From NCBI RefSeq assembly GCF_002443255.2, contig NW_019211455.1, positions 53,592,801-53,656,800 of the forward strand: DNA of 64,000 nt, given 5' to 3'. The notes beneath the pieces were generated by a model, which was given only the letters and a program-made list of their open reading frames with translations, was not told the DNA's origin and made no database searches. The first letter of the stretch is position 1. Every line of letters starts with the position of its first letter. This DNA is from Varroa destructor. Taxonomy: Eukaryota; Arthropoda; Arachnida; Mesostigmata; Varroidae. A program made the translations under genes and the position numbers. Below are positions 12,702 to 27,100 of this stretch, in pieces.

Positions 12702-15700
12702 TGGCGGCTATTTTTATTCGTATTCGGCACGCTTACACCTTTAATAAGAAGTCTAAACTACTAGCCATATTGAGAACAGTTCTTCCTTAATCTGCAAGTA
12801 ACACGTTAATATCGTGTATCAGGCAGCATTGGCACTCGTTAAAGCGTCGCCTGAATACGCCATGTGCAGCGGCATCAAATTTTGGGCTGGTCACAGGCCA
12901 AAGGTCCTAAAAATGCAAAACGTCTTGATCAAACTAATCGTTGAAACTTATTTGAATAGTCGATATCTCTCCCAGGCTCCGGTCATTAGCTTCTGAATAA
13001 AAGGTCCAGGTTATCAAAAATGGCTTTTTAAGCTATTTTGATGAATTTTGGAGCCCTTTAAACCTAAAATCTATCGAGTCTCGTTCAGGATAGCATTTGA
13101 TCTTGAAGGAGTTTATCCGGCGCGAAGAGGTCGGATAACAGCTTGTTTGTGTTCAAGTTTTGAGCATTACCCGTTGCTTTTCAGCATGTCAGATCCTTTT
13201 TTAGAAAAAATAGGCCTCTTTCTGATATTAAGAACAGTGGACTCATACCCGTTACGACAAATAACACGTTAAAATTCGTCCCAGTCTAGACGCCGTATCC
13301 TGTTTATGTGTTACGGCTGGGAAAATCTGTCTCCCTGTGCATGTAACAGTCAGTGGGTCCATCGTTGAATTACCTTGATGTCTATTCGATGTTACCAAGC
13401 TGCAAAAAATCTTCACTATATGAACCTTTCCCAAATTCAAATATATTCCCTTAAACAAAAATTCCACTATGAGAAAAACGCAGCCTTTATTAAGTCGTCC
13501 GTGTTCAAAAATCGTATGATAGAGTACAGGTTAATTAAAAAAAGAACTATTGTGACTGAGCTGCAGGCAAGGAATGCTAAGATCATGTGACACCGGAAAA
13601 AGAAAAAAGCTAGGTCGCAATGTCAATCACAAGCATACACCTATTATGCATTTCTATTTAATTAGGACTTTTAGGTCGTGTTCCATGTTTGTCCGTAGGC
13701 AGTGGGTAAAGTCCTGGGACCACGCAATAGGGATGTATCTTCCTACTCATCTCAGTAAAAAAAGACACCTGATTGATTTTAGAGCTAAAGTCACATGCAT
13801 AATATACTTGTTTTTATGCAATTATTATGTAATATTTATTTATGACTATTCGCGCTTTTTTCTATTGATCGCTTCTTACATAGAGAAAAATAGATCAGCT
13901 GACAAAAACGTTGTGCTGATAAAAAAAATGCCCTAATTCAGACTTTCCCTTTTTTTTTCACTGTTTTAAACAATGCTGAGCTCAAGCAGAGCCATCAAAA
14001 ACGAAGTAATTTCGTTTGGTCCGATCTTTCGTTCGACCCGACGCTGTTTCCTAGACGGACGCGATTGCTAAACCGTTAACATGATATACATCACAAAAGC
14101 CTGCCATAAAAGGCTTATTTAAGCGTATTAGCATCGGACAATCAACGATCAGATAATGTGATGAAAAGATAGAATGAGCATGGTATATAATACGATATAG
14201 TGGAAGGTGTTTATCGGCCTTAGTCAGTAAAACGAAGTAGCGCCAGTGACATCCTGCGATCTTGTTACCTTGTTAACACTTTCTGCATGTTTCATGCGAT
14301 CATCGGCGTCGCTTCCAATCCTACGCCCTTTATTTTTGCGGCTCGATACTGTGGTCGATTGTAGCTAGCTGTCGATTCCTCTGTCCTGCGCATCTTTTGT
14401 GGCCGTGTGCTGTTTGCTATCTGCCTGGGAATCAGCCGTCGAACTGCGAAAGTGCCTCACCGCCATAATAACTCAATGGTCGATCTTTGGTTTCCGTTCG
14501 TGGCCGCTGACTTTAATGGTCCATGATTTGCCTCTTGGGGTTGGCGTCTTAGAAGGACCGACAGAGCCGTGCTTTGCCGTAGAGACTGTCTCTGCCATTA
14601 ATAAATCAGAAGTGATAGACGGGAGTTATAGAACAAGAGAGAGAGAGAAAAGAAGAAGCATCGACAATAGTTCGAGTGGTCGTTCTTATTGTTGTCTCTA
14701 CCACCACCACAGTGGAAGCGTAGAAAAAATATAGGAGAAAAACGGTGGAAAGCCTGATCTGTCCTATCTTCAGCTCAAATGGCTGTCGTTGGTCTTTGAA
14801 ATAGGTGATATCTATGCACTAGCGAAAGATACGGAGCCATGATAGGCTCTGCGCGCTAAAGCCGTTGGCGATAAATGGCGTCAGTACAAATAAATAAAAT
14901 TGCAAAACATGACGTTACCTATAGTGACGAAGCTGTAAGAAGACAAGGAACGTGTACTGATTGAAGACGATAATTAGCGACACAAACGGCGCAGCATGTC
15001 CATGACTAGAAGGGTAAACATGCTCGAATTACGTGTACTCTTTATTAGTATCATGAATCAGTTAATTTATTCAGTCTGTTGGTTACGTAATGACGATGAG
15101 TGTAGACATTTGGCACGGAGCAAACCGGATAGGAAACTGTTAACCCTTCACATATTTTGTTCACAGACGATATGTTCTTTAGTTGTTATGATCACAAAAG
15201 ATAGAAAATATTCAAGCGAAAAAATCAAGTATTGTCTACGCCGTCATATCTATATATAGTGAAGGTCCACGAGGGCGGGGTCTGAATAACTGGACAATAG
15301 GTAGCATACAGGATGTAGCCGCTTCTTGTTTTTTCCTGCGTTCGGCGCGTCCCTGAGAAAAACCAGCAGGTCCTTCGATTTCGGCTTTCGCTTATTCCAA
15401 AGTTAAACAGGCACAATTGTCTGCGGGCCTCTGGTAAACTTGGTGGACCTGAACGACCCTATGTTTCGATGGGAGGCACTAAATAAATTTGTGGCCAGCG
15501 CATTTAGCGCACGCCAATAAACGCATGTTTTTCTAGCTATTTATTTGTGACTCTGCGTGAATCCATGTTGTTGTCTGTAAGTACAGCTATGTACATATCA
15601 ACATGTCAGTGGACGCCGGGACACAATGCTATGTACCATAGCCATACAGGCACAGATGGTACTCGGTAGACGAATCGTCAGTTGAGTGTTGAGCGCTGCG

Positions 15701-17006
15701 TGCTAGAACACGTTGTCTATGACCACAATAGCGACGATCGAGGCGGCTCGCACTAGAGCTACGTAGGCCAGGACGCGCAATCTACACTATGGCTCACTTA
15801 TTCACCGTTTAGCTTACCGTTGGCTATGATAGTCGCCATTCTCGTACGTGGAGTAGTCGAATCTAAATATACCCGAGCAGCCAGCAAAGATGGAAGTCGA
15901 CTAGTTCCGCTTTGGCGGAACGGCCAGATATTGGCCTTAAACACATGCGCAGAGTGCCGATAACTCAAATGAGTCGATCGAGCACACAAATCGCACTCGT
16001 ACAAGTGGACTCAGTCTGCACTTTTCCTGTAATCCTCCCTAAACATCATTTGGTTGGCTGGCTGTGTCGCGTGTGGGTGGATACATATCCGCAATCTTCG
16101 CCATACCATTGCTTACTGGTGCTTGTCCTTCAACGAATGCTTACCCCGCCAGAGTTCCTCTTCGCGGTTAAATCGTTGATTCAGGGTTTAAGACTGTATC
16201 CTCTTAGATCCCTCCAGTACCGCAACATCATCTGGTGTAACAACGGATGCTAGCAAAGACGACCCCAGACAATTTTCGCTTATCTTTGTGGTCGAATACA
16301 GACAAAAAAGGGGGGCGTCGAAAGGAAGGGGCCGGATAGACGTACCCTTCCATTTGAGATGGATACATTGGTGACGTTGTTGGCTTAGCAGTGTCAGGCG
16401 GCTGAATGTGAGTCGCGGGACTATGCGATTTACTGTAATCCACAGACTCTTCCGACTTTCTCTACCTCTCGGACTCCATTTAACGAAAACTGAATAGTGG
16501 TCCAGTGGCGACTCAGGAAGTTCTGGGACCGCGACGAACAGAAAGTAGTCACAGTTGCGCTTGATCGGGCTCTTCGTTAGTCGGCGCCTATATAGTCGTA
16601 CGCGGCATATATGACCGAGCGGTTCCACATGCTTTACTTTGTTGTCTGAGTAGTAGAAATAAGATCAGTTTCTTGGAGTTTGCTATTCTCCTAAACATTC
16701 GGATAGTACCTCTGTACGTGGGGAACGATGTAGCCAGAGGCTATGGGGTGCACGCATCGAATAATGTCAGTACAGACGTACCAGCTCTGCTGGTGGCGGC
16801 CATAGGCTAAGTTTGTGTTACGTAACAGGAAACAAAGTACCGAGTCGCTAGGATTGCTGGCTCGTTACACGATCGTTTAGAATTGAGGCTACAACGAACA
16901 CGCTATATAGTTTGTGCATATGTTAGCATTACTTTATTTTTACAAAACACCTAATTTGTCGCCCAACAGTAATAGTTTAGACAGAAAAAAAAAGAGAAAA
17001 TCGCCC

Positions 17007-17026
17007 GGGGGGGGGGGGGGGGGGGG
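17007..17026. repeat. Poly-G run (20)
   Basis: 20 consecutive G, able to form G-quadruplexes; preceded by an A-rich stretch. Confidence 0.95.
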
Positions 17027-17750
17027 CTGGACTATTATTAATCGAGTGAATGGACAACTATTAGTTTCATATGTTTCAATATACGCCCTAGTACAATCTA
17101 AACCATTGATGGGGACGGTCCAAGTATTAGTTTTCATTGATTTGGGTTGTACTGACCGCGTTATCGTGCCGCTTGAACCCAATAATGCTGAGTCATAATC
17201 AAAAATTATCATCTGGAACCGACAATGGGCGACAGCTTTTATGGCGCAGCTAAAATATTCTGTGAGTGATATGATTGGACGTATCGGCCAATATGGGGCG
17301 CCTTTAAAGATTAGAGAGAAACGTTAGTCTGAATGATAAATGGCATTAACTTGAGCTGACTCTTGTATTCATCGGCCGGACGACAATGTTAAAGACTTTA
17401 AAGTAAACTCAGCCATCAGCATAGAAAATAAGCTTTGAAATGAATAGCGCTAATAGCGATATTTGTTTGAATTTCCCGCCATGCATTCCATTTTATTTCA
17501 CTTTATTCAGAAATCGTGTGGTAAATGTTTATCATAAACGTACGTTGAGCGTACGAACCTTATACGCCAGACTTGTATTCGTATTTCCATGGCAAATACT
17601 ATGATATAAATCCCCGGTAATTTAAGTGGACCTATATGTACCTAAAGAGGCGTTAGGCTACGACGTAGGAGGGCGACATATAGGAATACTTTCTATTAAT
17701 TTACAGTTACATTCCTCAAACAATACGGAAGGTATTGATTGAACTAGCGA

Positions 17751-17768
17751 TAATAATAATAATAATAA
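17751..17768. repeat. (TAA)6 microsatellite
   Basis: Six perfect TAA units. Confidence 0.9.
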
Positions 17769-20757
17769 CATATTGTTGCCTACGACGTCTGTTTCACGTA
17801 ACGCAAAATGGGCTTTCTGTTGGGCCTATTACATAATCGTCCGGCGATGATAAGACTGCTCACATCCACTATCTAAGGAGCTTTGCATAGCACGTTTCGC
17901 AATTAGAATGTCGTCTCCTTTCATGCTCTATGCGTAAGATCTTTGCAAAATTCAATGATCTGCTTCAGTTCAAAATTACATTGCTCTGAAAAACAGAGCC
18001 TTATATCAATTTTTTTTTCTGACGAAACACATGCGTTCCGTAAGGAAAGATAAGCAGATAATTGGATCAGGTAAACTTCTCTACGTAAGATAACCTCAAG
18101 GCATCATAGATCTCCGTCACGAGCACGAACAAAGAACACCTTAATAATTTCTACCAAATTCCCATCGCCTTTAACGCCGACAATGGGACAAAAGGTCCAC
18201 TGAGGTTGAAAAGGTGGTTCTACTCTAAGCATACCTAGAACGTCTACGAATTCGGAACATCTACGATACTCCATTCCCAACAGCAAAGATGCGCTTGATC
18301 GTTCCTCTACCTCTGATTCTTCTTCTGTAAGCGCAATGTAGTGTTTTCAATTTAATTCTTTTAGTTTAGCTCAAACGAATAATATTCAACTATACAACTC
18401 CGAGTGACGTCGGTCAGTCATTTAAATAAAAATCTAAAAAAAAATTTAAGAAAACATAATTAAAATATGGCAAGCACAAAAGATCAGCATCGACACCAAG
18501 TCACTGCGAGCGAATTTTAGTGATCCAGAACGGAATACTTTGTGTTTTCCTATACAACAGATGAAGCATGGGGTAAGTTGTGCCCCCTGTATGAAGAAGG
18601 TAGTAAAAAGCACAGTAACCCAGCCGATGTGGCAGCGAAAAAAAAAAAAAAATAAGCGGGTAATGGTTTTAAAAAGGGACCTATCGCTGTGAATAGTACC
18701 GCGTAGAGGAGATCTAATGCGTATGAAAGGTTGAAATTGTTCGATGCTCCTCATTGAATTCTATTAGACTTAACGTCACTTGTAACGACTTTTTTGTTCA
18801 GGTTATGGCGGGAACTTGCACTGCGCACAATTGGCTTGAATGAAGCCAGTTATACTCTAGGCTGATGAAATCTTTGCTGGGATATCCCTTATGTTTCGTG
18901 ATACTGATGTGGGACTTCTTAACAAGGAAGTTGTATCAGGAGGGCCCCGTCATTATAATACAAAAAAGTCGTACGTTCCTTGCTAAACTAGTGATATCTA
19001 CGAAAGTGCTGTTTGATATTAGAGGCGTACTAGTCTAGAAGAAGTTTGTTCGTCGGTGCAGTATTTGTGACAAATTTGTAGGCCATGCAACGTTATGGCA
19101 GCAAACTCGATATCAATGCTTTAATGGCTGATAAAACGAATATTCCGGAGATAAAGTACTACGTATTTTTACCTGGTCTACCTACTCAGCCTTCAACATT
19201 AGCGGGTTTGCTTCAAACTAGTGGCACATCCTTTTTATTTTGTCCTTGTGTCCTAAAGAACGCAGCATTTAGATACAACTCTAGGCAAATTCGGCCAAGA
19301 CTGTAAAAACCCTAAAAGGTTGTCATGAGTGGTAGAATCCAGTCCAGAAATAACTGTACTTTTATTGACTTCCTCATTGTTAGCGTCATTTTACATCTAT
19401 ATAGATATCAGCGTAGTTATCCGCGAAGCCTTCGATCTATGTACTCCTGGATGTCCGCATGATGCGGCCGAGCACGAGTTTTAGCTAAAGGTAAGCAGGC
19501 GCCACAGTGGTGTAATGTTGCGTGAGCCTGCTTGTCCGTCAGATAGAGCGAGCTTTTTCCATCTTATAGCACGATTACATAGGTAGAGTCGCTGTTTGTT
19601 TTCTATTTATTTGTCGATTATTGCTCAGCTTGTCGGGATCAGGAATCTAGACAGAAACAGACAAGACGAACGCGATCCTACGATTTACTTCGAAAAAGAC
19701 AACTCTACATGCGTCTGTGCTGTATCATACTGTGTCGCTATTCATTTATATTCGCACGGTCACACGTTCAGCCGTTCTGTTGCATCTCCACCGCCGACGT
19801 CTTTTCTTTTCGCCGTATGATCGTGAAACATAGTGATACGAAATAGTAGGCTCCCTAGCGGAATCAGTAGACAGCAGAGTAGATCTACTAGAAACATGGC
19901 AGCAAACTTTATCCATCCTTTGTATGGTCGAGTGCCGGTTGACTCTACCACAGTGAAAGTTCGAGTGACCGCTAGCACTTTACATGTATGAGAAGAAGAT
20001 GGAAATCGAGCCGGCGGCGGAACGGGTGTCTATTTAGAAAGGGCTCAAGCGAAAAAAGGAGGGTAGAGATCACTGGGGTCATCGGTGTGCGGGTGGCAGT
20101 CGTTTCTACTTGGGAGACGCGTCAGCCATTCGCGGGCCGTCCAGAATCGTCGCCCGGACGACAGATAACAGTGCTCGGTTTAGAAATAGCTACGACGTTG
20201 AAAATAACAGTTGTAATAATCATAGGAAAAGTAGTTAGAGGCTGGCAACCATGAGTCAACGGGTCAAGCTTGATGTAGATCTCGCTAGCGGTACAAATAG
20301 TTGGAGAAAAGTACATGAGATGTTGATCATGCTAATCATGATGGTGGTGGAAGTATCAATGAGGGGAGCGCACAGAGCGGCCACGTGGTCTGCTCTGACA
20401 TGAAATTTGTCACAAATGCTAATGTATCATTTTAGAAAAATGTATGCATTACGGAGGAAATGCCCATGGTTTCGAAAATGAGGCATTGGTTATCGGCTTA
20501 TCATGGTTCACCACAGACACAGTCAGTCGTGCCCAATGACTGTATCGGCGAGGAACGATCGCTGTTAAGGCTTGAAGTTGTATGTTTTATTCTACTGTTC
20601 CAGAATCATATGAATTTCTATTAATCTATTTATAACGATAGCCCACTATGACTGCTAGTGCCGCCATTACGGAACGAGACGTATAGACGGTGCAGGAAAC
20701 AGTAAGCTGTCCTCATAACTTGTGGCTATAGTAACGGGTCCTCTGTCCACTGCTCTT

Positions 20758-20773
20758 GAATGAATATTCATTC
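20758..20773. repeat. 16-bp perfect palindrome
   Basis: GAATGAATATTCATTC is its own reverse complement with no spacer. It may be chance in AT-rich DNA. Confidence 0.7.
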
Positions 20774-22429
20774 GATCATTCTCCCGTGAGCCATTTGGTG
20801 CCTCGCGTGTTTGTTTCTTGACGGTTTTGCTTCATTGTACGCTAGACCAGCTTTTCGGCTAAAAAGGTAGCTAAATCTGACAGACAGAGAATGTACGAAT
20901 ACAACTGGGTACAACCATACGTAGCGGTGGGTGACCAGTTTCGATGTACAAATGCTACAGGAAAAACCGCACCACTATCTATTCCATCATAAATTGATAT
21001 CTCCAGAGTCAATATAAAATGAGTGCTACTGACTGATGTACGTATATCGTGCACCGTAAAGCAAGACCACCTCACCACTATGTATTAGTTCGTCCTAATT
21101 GCTTGATAATGCTTACTGACCCGTGACGAGTTTCTGTCGATTTTGGCGTCATTGGAGTTTGGTGTCGTCGTCTCTCGTCGCCTGTTTATAGGCTAGGGGT
21201 GAGACGAGACGCTTCGAATGGCCCTATTTTATGACACTACGAAAGTAACTACTTATCAAGAGAAATTCGCGCGTCTGTGCCGTGAGGCTAAACTATTAGC
21301 TGTTGCTGAGAACCGTTATAGCTTTAGTCGTAAAATTGCGCTAAAGCATATAACAAACATGATCCCATAGAGGCGACACGCGATAAATCTAAAAGGATGA
21401 AAATCAGTTACGATGAAAAGGAACGTTCTGAGAACGATCTGTAATCAGTAGTAAGAATCGAACGAAACAGCACAACGCTTCGCTCTATCGCACTATTACA
21501 TTGCAAGAATCAGAAACTACTCAACCGCGTATGATTGCACGAGTACAGCCGCGATACGTTTAACTGTCGTTTCCCGCCCAGTTTACATCTATTCTGAAAC
21601 TGTATTTCGTAGCGTTCCATTCCAGATGAAGATCCTACAGGTCAATAGATGCACGTTTTTTGCACAGGGCTCTGAAACCACCGATAGCACTTGGAAAAAT
21701 TTTCTGTTGGTTCAAGTTGAACGCATAAGTTTTCATTTCAGCCTAGCAAAACATTGAACGTCTTCAGTCCGTTGCGTGCAAGCTATTAGCTAGAGTTCGA
21801 TATCCAATAGACGGCTCGACGGCGTCATTACTCAACGGCTCCTGCCGAGGTTCCGGGAAGAGGCACCGTACGAAATCGGGTCGGAAAACGACAAGCAGTC
21901 CTCACGTGCCTGGACTAAACTCGCCCGCGATTCTCCAGACACTGTCTTTCGTACGCGCCGAATGCATGTAATCCAACGGGGAGATCACACGCACAAGGCG
22001 TGATGTTTCTGACTAGACTCATCAAAAGTGTGTAGCAGCAATAAAGCAATATGTAACAAGTTCCGGCAAGAGAACCCCAGCGATTCGAAGGTGTAAGGTT
22101 TGTTTAGCATCGTATAGGGAAAGTAGTAGCGTGAGCAGTGTTCGTAAAGTTAAGGAGTGTAGAACTTATAGATAGAAACGACGCTGAGAGCAAGATTTGA
22201 GTCCGATTCTGAGGAATATCTGGCCCCGTACAAGACTAAAAAATAAAAAATATCTAACGGCAGTGATACGCTATGCATGGCTGCACCTGCATCTGCAGAT
22301 ATGTTTAGTATCCCTTAATTTTTTAGGTTTACTTGATTTACTTTTATTTTAGCATATAGCTTGCGTCGGGGCGTGGCCGACACTAAGCTGTTTAGGACCG
22401 AAAAGACTAATTCACGCTAACTCACGCTT

Positions 22430-22486
22430 GATCAGGACCGTCCTCGTCGCCGCCAAACGGGCGGCGCCACCCTTTCCCACCTGATC
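22430..22486. repeat. Nested inverted repeats in a small GC-rich patch
   Basis: An inner stem CGCCGCC (22448-22454) pairs with GGCGGCG (22460-22466) across a 5-base loop. An outer stem GATCAGG (22430-22436) pairs with CCTGATC (22480-22486). The patch is GC-rich inside AT-rich surroundings. Confidence 0.6.
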
Positions 22487-24061
22487 CTTCTAGCTATGAT
22501 TAGTACACTCGAACATATTTATGGCAGTCTTTAAAGTTAACGTCATGCTTTAGGGCAGTGCATGAATTAGACAACATCCGCCTGCCTTCGTCTGCTTAAC
22601 ACGGACATATATATACACGCTACTTCGTTCGTCAATTCAATCGTGAATGTACCCGAGTTAGCCAGATGAACCGTATCGACGCATATTGCTGTACCGCGTA
22701 TGGTACGGCGCAAACTACCTAGATAATGTATTGCATAAGAACATTATCGACTTCTCTACGGTGTGTCATAATTAACCTTAACTGAGGACTCAGCATCGTG
22801 ACGATGAAGTATTTATGGACAGGAAAATTTTACATTGAAACCATGATAAAATTAGCAGCTCGGACCTGTGTTCTAAATGTCGGCCCGGTGCTCTAATCCG
22901 ATTTTCTAAAACAAAACAAAATAAAGCAATAGCCCGAGTCTGTTACTGCTACAACGACTATTAAAAATGGAAGTTCATAGTCGACGTGTTGTCAGTGCAC
23001 AACCAACGCACACGATTATGGCCATCACCAATAAAATGGCCACGGCGGCAGCACCGCTAACAACGGCCCCTGTGAGCGGTTCTACTGAAAATACCTCTAC
23101 CCTTTCCTTTGCCCCTTCGTAAACGCTGGTTACATAATGGGTATTCTAACATAAGAATAGTTTTTGTGTCGAGATTGCGTCAACGCTAGATAGATCCTTG
23201 GTGAACTTTTCGAACATAACCCTGTAATAAATTTAACTGCTAGTTCCTTGTTACCTAGACCGCTACGCCGTAGGAAAATAGCAGGGCCCAGTTAAACATT
23301 CTACTAAAATCGATGTACATTACCTTCAATAAGGATATAACTACAAGCAAAGCACGAAGGAATGACAAGAGCAACGAAAGCAGTAATATGACAAAAGTAA
23401 TCTCTTTTTCTCGAAAAATACTTCTCGGACAGATACTGCATACGCTAGTTGCTAATAAACAGGCTGAATGATAAATATATTTACCTATGTAATTTTGTCT
23501 TGTAATTGTGTCGCCAACAAAAGTGTCTAGACATAAAAATCACTTTCTAAGTAAAGACAGAGAACTCGAAGTAGATATTCAGAAACTATCCATCGTCGTT
23601 GTTTGCCGCAAAATGATACCGAGTATGAAGTAACTTATAAACAGGAGAAAATCGTAAGTATTCTACAATGATAAATTAAATATGTTATATTCGTGTCCGC
23701 TAATCTCAAATAATAGACGGATTTATTGGGGGTGTCCAGGTGACCTCATTGAGGTAATCACTTATGTCAGGTTTCCAGCCGAAGTGATGACCGTTGTTAT
23801 GATACCAGTCAACAAAGGAAACATCGCCTGAAATGAAAATCCCCCGGTTAAGATACTCAACTGTGTAAACGAATTAGTTCCGCTTTTAGCAATAGCCGAC
23901 TAGAATCTGTTGCGAATTGTTTCTGTCGTTGGTATACGTTCAATATGTTACCATTGTCAGAAGGGCAAGAGACAAACATTGGCAAGTTTTTGTATAGGAA
24001 TTTTAGCGCTTGTTAATTCCCGTTCACCTTTAACTTGGACTGATTAGGTTCTTTTAGCAAG

Positions 24062-24120
24062 TTTTTTTTTTTTTTTTTACCGAAAACAGCCGACCCTTAG
24101 GTTAAATAAAAAAAAAAAAA
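24062..24120. repeat. Facing T17 and A13 runs
   Basis: T17 at 24062-24078 and A13 at 24108-24120 with 29 bases between: an inverted repeat made of homopolymers. Confidence 0.85.
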
Positions 24121-27100
24121 GATAGGAAAGTAATTCTCGGACATGTTTCGTTGTTTTTCTTCACGATACTTTTATTATGGTCAATGTTTCCACAACGAGT
24201 GTCCCGTACCGGTCCCAAAAAATTTAGTCGTTTATTTTGGAAAAAGCATTTATTCATAGCAAAGAGCTATGGTTTATTTACTTCATAGGCTACATATAAT
24301 GTATTTTATATGGCAGTAAACGTCCCATACATCATAAGGAAGGGACGCTCTTTCTAGCTTTCGATATTCGAATAATGAAGATTTTGTACTGTGCTGTATG
24401 ACGAAATTCAGATGCTAGCTATTCTAAAATTTGTTTCGTTACTAAATAAATAAAGCTGAACACGTTTCAATATATTGCAGTCTACACTTGCTATTATTAC
24501 CCGTGGTCGTCGGTAGCTTCTGTGGGTAAGGTGCTACTGGCGAAACGAATACAAACAGTTATAAATTATGCTTCGTACAGATGTATCTCGAAAATTCAAA
24601 TTACAGTCTACGCTGACTGGCAGTAGAGAAAATTCCGATAACTGCACGCTTCTGATTGAAGCCTTTTATATATGTAATATGCCATATTCTCGTAAATCCG
24701 GATCTGTATATCTGTGATGGGTCTTTTCACTGTGAAGTAGTCAAAAGAAAAAACTTGGCCAACGACTACAGTGTAATGAAAAAATTATGCAGCTGTGTGG
24801 GTGACCAATTAGGCTTCAACCGTTTCAAAGGTAACCATTTATACAGTTGACTTTATTGTTTGTTCTATAAGCACATATAAAGGTTCACTTCTGAGATAAA
24901 AAAAAAACAAGTAGTAGCAACCCAGAAAAATATTCGACACTAGTTAATGCTATGAATTAAGAATAGACCCTTAGCCAAGCGTTAACTTATTCGTAGATCA
25001 ACTTTTCTATCCTAATTATCTCGCTTGTTTGTTTTTCTTTATTTTCTTTCGAAAAAATTCGTTCACTTCTAAGCCATAAGTCGTTACCGTCATCTCTCCG
25101 CCGGCACGTTACAGATGTCACGAGTCGTGCAACTATATGCTCGTGCATATATATATATATACATGCATAAGAACATATTGCTGGATTCAGCTAACGCTAG
25201 AACAATGTTTAACGAATGCATGATCACACGTTAAGCTGAAAACGTTTCGTGTGTTTTAATTACGTATACTTACGTGGTCAGCTTTGGACCTTCCCAAACT
25301 CTAAAAGTTCCTTTAGGAACGTTCTCCTTAGGGCGCAGTAATCCTATCTCATACCTCATCACTGATTAAGGCTGAGGCTGCGAACGTTTACCGTACGCAC
25401 TATTTTATAGATGTTCTCTTAGATTAACAAAATAGGTGCGCTAAAGAGTGACAATAAAAACATACCTCTACCTTTATCGTACATTGTAAGTTACTTGGAA
25501 GGAACTTATGGCTCAGCTACTACTTCACTACTTCAAAAATATAACTTAATCACTCAGCTGATGCATTGTTTTTATCAAGATGAAAAAAATTCATAATCCA
25601 CACCGTTCTTGACGTATGAGTTTCGCTGCAACACTATGGGACTCATACCCATTATGAATCAAGTACTATCAGAGGATTTGCGCTGGTGGAATTTCATTAC
25701 CATTACGGCAACAGACCAGGTGCTGGATGGGGGGAAGCTTCTGACTGTGTCACGCGTTTCTCTTGGTTGGCTACCTCCATTCTTGTCAAAATAGTTCCGT
25801 AAGCACTAGAGCTTTAAAGGCAGGAAGCAAGATCATTGAGGAGGTCTTGGGCCCTATAAAAAAGTTTTTCGCTATTTTTATGTATGCCTTGCACTTAACG
25901 TCAGCCGTAACAGGCTAACTGGCCTTCCAGTCTTGGTAAATTTCGTATGTCAAAAAAACTGCTATGTAACTTGTAGAAAAAAACGACACGCCCGTGAAGT
26001 TTCACGCCCACACAGTCACACTTGTTGTAATTAGATAGAACTTTTGCTACTTCAATTTTTATGAGAAACACAGTAAGTAGCTGCTGTCTTCTTTCGTCTT
26101 GATATGTTCGTTCTACAAGTTTCAATGATCAGTTACCCTTCTGGTCACAATAGTGAAGGCAGAAGGCCAAAGTAAAATGAAAGCTTTCCTACCCCTGCGT
26201 ATAGCCTCTCTTGACAATCTAAAGCCTGCGCATCGTTTACATTCAGCATTGCATACAATTGCGAATTACTATCAACTAGCTAAGGTGAACTGGTGATTTT
26301 TTTCATTTATAAACCGGCCAACTTTTCCGTAAAGTAAATAATCACGAGCAATTGCGACAACTAGGCCGAAAGGCTTGGGCGCTGCGCGTCAAGCGTACCG
26401 GCCACTTGTCGGTGCTCTAGTTGCTGGCTTTCTCGATCTGACCGACGCCGATGACGACAAGGGCGGTAAAAGGACGCTATTAAAAAGTAAAAAAAAAAAA
26501 AAAATAATAATAGTTAAGACATCACAAAGAAAGGCAGCAGCAAATCGACCGAAGACCGACCATACAAGAAGCCGCGACCTCTAAGCAAAAACGACAGCAG
26601 CGATAAACCGTCTCCAAAGCGACTAATACGAGTCTAGACAAGGAGCGAAGGTTGATTTGAAAAGGTGGCAGTTCTATTTACTGCTAATAGTGTTACTTTC
26701 TCCCACTCTGCTTTGACAAAAACATAACTTTTGTGTGCGACGGTATTCAACGACACGAAAAACGTAAAAAAGCTTATTTTTCATGACAAAAACAAAAAGG
26801 TTCCGCCCAGATTGGGACAGTGGCATCGCCGAAGCCCACATGGCCGGCGGATCGGGTCAATCCTGAATCGACAGCTATCACCATTTGTGTGCCCTGCTGT
26901 TGTCGATCGACCAATCGGTTGATGGTGCAGATCGCTGCACTCCTGCACTTCTCACCTACGTTTAGCAGCGACATTCGTCACAACAAAAGCAGTGAAGGCA
27001 GTAAAAGTTGTGTGTTGTTTTTCACGTAACTTGTCGCTACCCCCATGCGTTTGTCGTTAATTTGGTATAGATTTTGCGATGGTTCACTATGCGATACGCC

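Larger units (their letters stand above)
8451..20000. other. No recognisable gene; AT-rich, repeat-bearing DNA
   Basis: Contains ATGT/AT, GTC and AAT/AAC tracts at 8452-8760, GTTT at 9991-10006, TA tracts at 10261-10290 and 11380-11410, a 14-bp perfect hairpin at 12663-12701, poly-G at 17007-17026, (TAA)n at 17751-17768 and poly-A at 18638-18652. 12.7-14.0 kb is notably AT-rich with several short frames of no recognisable type. Confidence 0.6.

Noticed and set aside
16188..16628. 146-codon minus-strand frame with a stretch faintly like a retrotransposon integrase (PESPLDHYSVFVKW)
   Set aside because: The similarity is a few residues only; no catalytic motifs, no neighbouring reverse transcriptase, no LTRs.
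18104..18324. Minus-strand frame of about 73 codons preceded by a CTTACAG acceptor-like site, ending in TGA; looked like a terminal exon
   Set aside because: Dozens of frames this long are expected in 64 kb, no partner exon with matching phase was found, and the peptide matches no family I know.
18446..18754. 102-codon minus-strand frame rich in Phe and Cys, with acceptor-like T runs
   Set aside because: The hydrophobic look comes from a poly-A/T run and AT-rich DNA; no recognisable domain.
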